Source of the DNA: Pseudomonadota bacterium
GTDB taxonomy: Bacteria; Pseudomonadota; Alphaproteobacteria; Rhizobiales; Rhizobiaceae
Direction: 5' to 3'
Assembly: GCA_023387715.1 (NCBI GenBank)
Contig: JAEWHQ010000066.1
Span: 1-6,732, forward strand
Length of the DNA stretch: 6,732 bases
In this document: positions 5,528 through 6,732 of the stretch, one piece after another
Numbering within the stretch: position 1 is the first letter of the stretch
Layout: each line of letters starts with the position of its first letter
Notes under the pieces: model-generated
The model's input: only the letters and a program-made list of their open reading frames with translations
Told to the model about the DNA's origin: nothing
Databases searched by the model: none
Made by a program: the position numbers and the translations under genes

Positions 5528-6732
5528 ATGAAATTCACACTTTCCTGGTTGAAAGAACATCTAGAAACTGATGCCACGCTGGAACAGATCGTCGAGAAAC
5601 TGACAGATATTGGTCTGGAAGTTGATGGCGTTGATGACCGCGCTAGCTTTAAAGCTTTTACCATTGCCAAAGTGCTCACCGCTGTTCAGCATCCTGATGC
5701 TGACAAATTGCGCGTGCTGAGTGTTGATACAGGCGACGGCAAGCCGTTGCAGGTTGTGTGCGGTGCACCTAATGCGCGCGCCGGTATGGTTGGTGTGCTC
5801 GGGCGTCCGGGTGATTATGTGCCGGGCCTTGATGTGACATTGTCGGTCGGCAAAATCCGCGGCGTTGAAAGCTTCGGCATGATGTGTTCCGAGCGCGAGC
5901 TGGAACTGTCTGAAGAACATGACGGCATCATTGATTTGCCTGCTGATGCACCTGTCGGCACCAGCTATGCGAGCTATATCGGTATTGATGATCCGATTAT
6001 TGAAATCGGTCTGACCCCGAACCGTGCTGATTGTGCCGGCGTTCATGGTATTGCCCGTGATCTGGCAGCAGCCGGTCTTGGCACGCTTAAAGGTGACAAA
6101 ATTGAAGCCGTTAAGGGAACTGGTGAAACACCGGTGAAAGTTGTGCTTGATCAGCCTGCTGACAAGCCATTCTGTAATGGTTTTGCATTGCGTCTGGTCA
6201 AAGGCGTTAAAAACACTGCCAGCCCGCAATGGTTGCAGCAGCGCTTAAAAGCCATTGGTCTGCGTCCGATCAATGCGCTGGTGGATATCACCAACTATGT
6301 GACCTTTGATTATGGTCGCCCTTTACATGTGTTTGATGCTGCCAAGGTTAAAGGCAATTTGACTGTTCGTGCAGCCAAGGATGGCGAAACCATTCTGGCG
6401 CTTGATCAGCGTGAATATAAATTATCATCGGACATGTATGTCATTGCTGATGATAATGGCGTTGAATCTATTGCCGGTATTATGGGTGGCGAACATTCAG
6501 GCTGTGATGAAAACACCACCGATGTGCTGATTGAATCAGCACTTTGGGATGCGATCACCATTGCCCGCACAGGCCGTCAGCTTGGTATTGTCACCGATGC
6601 CCGCTATCGTTTTGAACGTGGCGTTGATCCTGAATTCATGGTTTCCGGCCTTGAATATGCAACCAAGCTGGTGATGGATTTGTGCGGCGGTACACCAACC
6701 GAAACGGAAGTGGTGGGGTATCAGCCTTATGT
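5528..6732 (+). CDS. pheT: phenylalanyl-tRNA synthetase beta subunit, C-terminus cut by window edge
   Basis: Partner of PheS; it binds tRNA and removes mischarged tyrosine. The visible 401 codons are one open frame running off the window, about half of the usual 800 or so residues. It begins [12 protein letters not shown] (1-12), typical of the family. An OB-fold tRNA-binding domain spans about 40-150 (HPDADKLRV at 55-63, CGAPNARAG at 78-86, [11 protein letters not shown] at 117-127). The [19 protein letters not shown] segment (163-181) leads into the B3/B4 editing module (about 210-395), with [11 protein letters not shown] (248-258), GRPLHVFD (263-270), GIMGGEHSG (317-325) and [13 protein letters not shown] (356-368). 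The start ATG has AAAGGA (5514-5519) 8 nt upstream. B5, the catalytic-like core and the anticodon-binding domain lie beyond the window. No frameshift or missing motif is seen in the visible part. Confidence 0.96.
   Translation, partial: MKFTLSWLKEHLETDATLEQIVEKLTDIGLEVDGVDDRASFKAFTIAKVLTAVQHPDADKLRVLSVDTGDGKPLQVVCGAPNARAGMVGVLGRPGDYVPGLDVTLSVGKIRGVESFGMMCSERELELSEEHDGIIDLPADAPVGTSYASYIGIDDPIIEIGLTPNRADCAGVHGIARDLAAAGLGTLKGDKIEAVKGTGETPVKVVLDQPADKPFCNGFALRLVKGVKNTASPQWLQQRLKAIGLRPINALVDITNYVTFDYGRPLHVFDAAKVKGNLTVRAAKDGETILALDQREYKLSSDMYVIADDNGVESIAGIMGGEHSGCDENTTDVLIESALWDAITIARTGRQLGIVTDARYRFERGVDPEFMVSGLEYATKLVMDLCGGTPTETEVVGYQPY

Noticed and set aside
5561..6229. 222-codon frame antisense to pheT
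   Set aside because: It is a mirror frame of a clear, motif-complete pheT reading frame with no family resemblance of its own.

Overview
The window reads as an ordinary core-genome segment of an alphaproteobacterium, most likely in the Hyphomicrobiales and near the Brucellaceae/Bartonellaceae. This rests on the sequences of IF3 (begins [20 protein letters not shown]), L20 (133 residues with a tail ending in [12 protein letters not shown]) and PheS (369 residues), and on the gene order infC, rpmI, rplT, pheS, pheT. The assignment comes from remembered family sequences, not from a search.

Layout. Bases 1-1567 hold two genes on the minus strand that form a short operon: an alpha/beta hydrolase (797-1567), then 30 bp later a BenE-type benzoate transporter (766 down to the window edge, C-terminus missing). 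A divergent intergenic region of about 300 bp (1568-1865) separates them from infC on the plus strand. infC starts at a non-canonical AUU codon (1866) behind a strong Shine-Dalgarno site and ends at 2402. A textbook intrinsic terminator follows at 2470-2494. After it come a candidate promoter (2534-2562) and a folded leader of about 130 nt, then rpmI (L35, 2699-2899) and rplT (L20, 2928-3329). A terminator region at 3341-3400 closes that unit. Next is a diverged kinase-fold gene of unclear function (3419-4249), then a 147 bp gap with a long hairpin, then pheS (4397-5506) and pheT (5528 to the window edge).

How the genes work together. infC, rpmI and rplT encode translation initiation factor IF3 and two large-subunit ribosomal proteins. 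pheS and pheT encode the two subunits of phenylalanyl-tRNA synthetase, so most of the plus strand is translation machinery. The sequence splits this cluster into separately controlled units. IF3 can limit its own synthesis through the AUU start. A terminator and a new promoter cut rpmI-rplT off from infC. The rpmI leader has a hairpin whose loop can pair with an upstream strand, as expected of an RNA that senses free L20. pheS has its own upstream hairpin.

No mobile element, CRISPR array, tRNA, rRNA or exotic system is visible. The best candidates for something undescribed are the rpmI-rplT leader, the hairpin upstream of pheS, and the kinase-like protein whose catalytic-loop residues are replaced.
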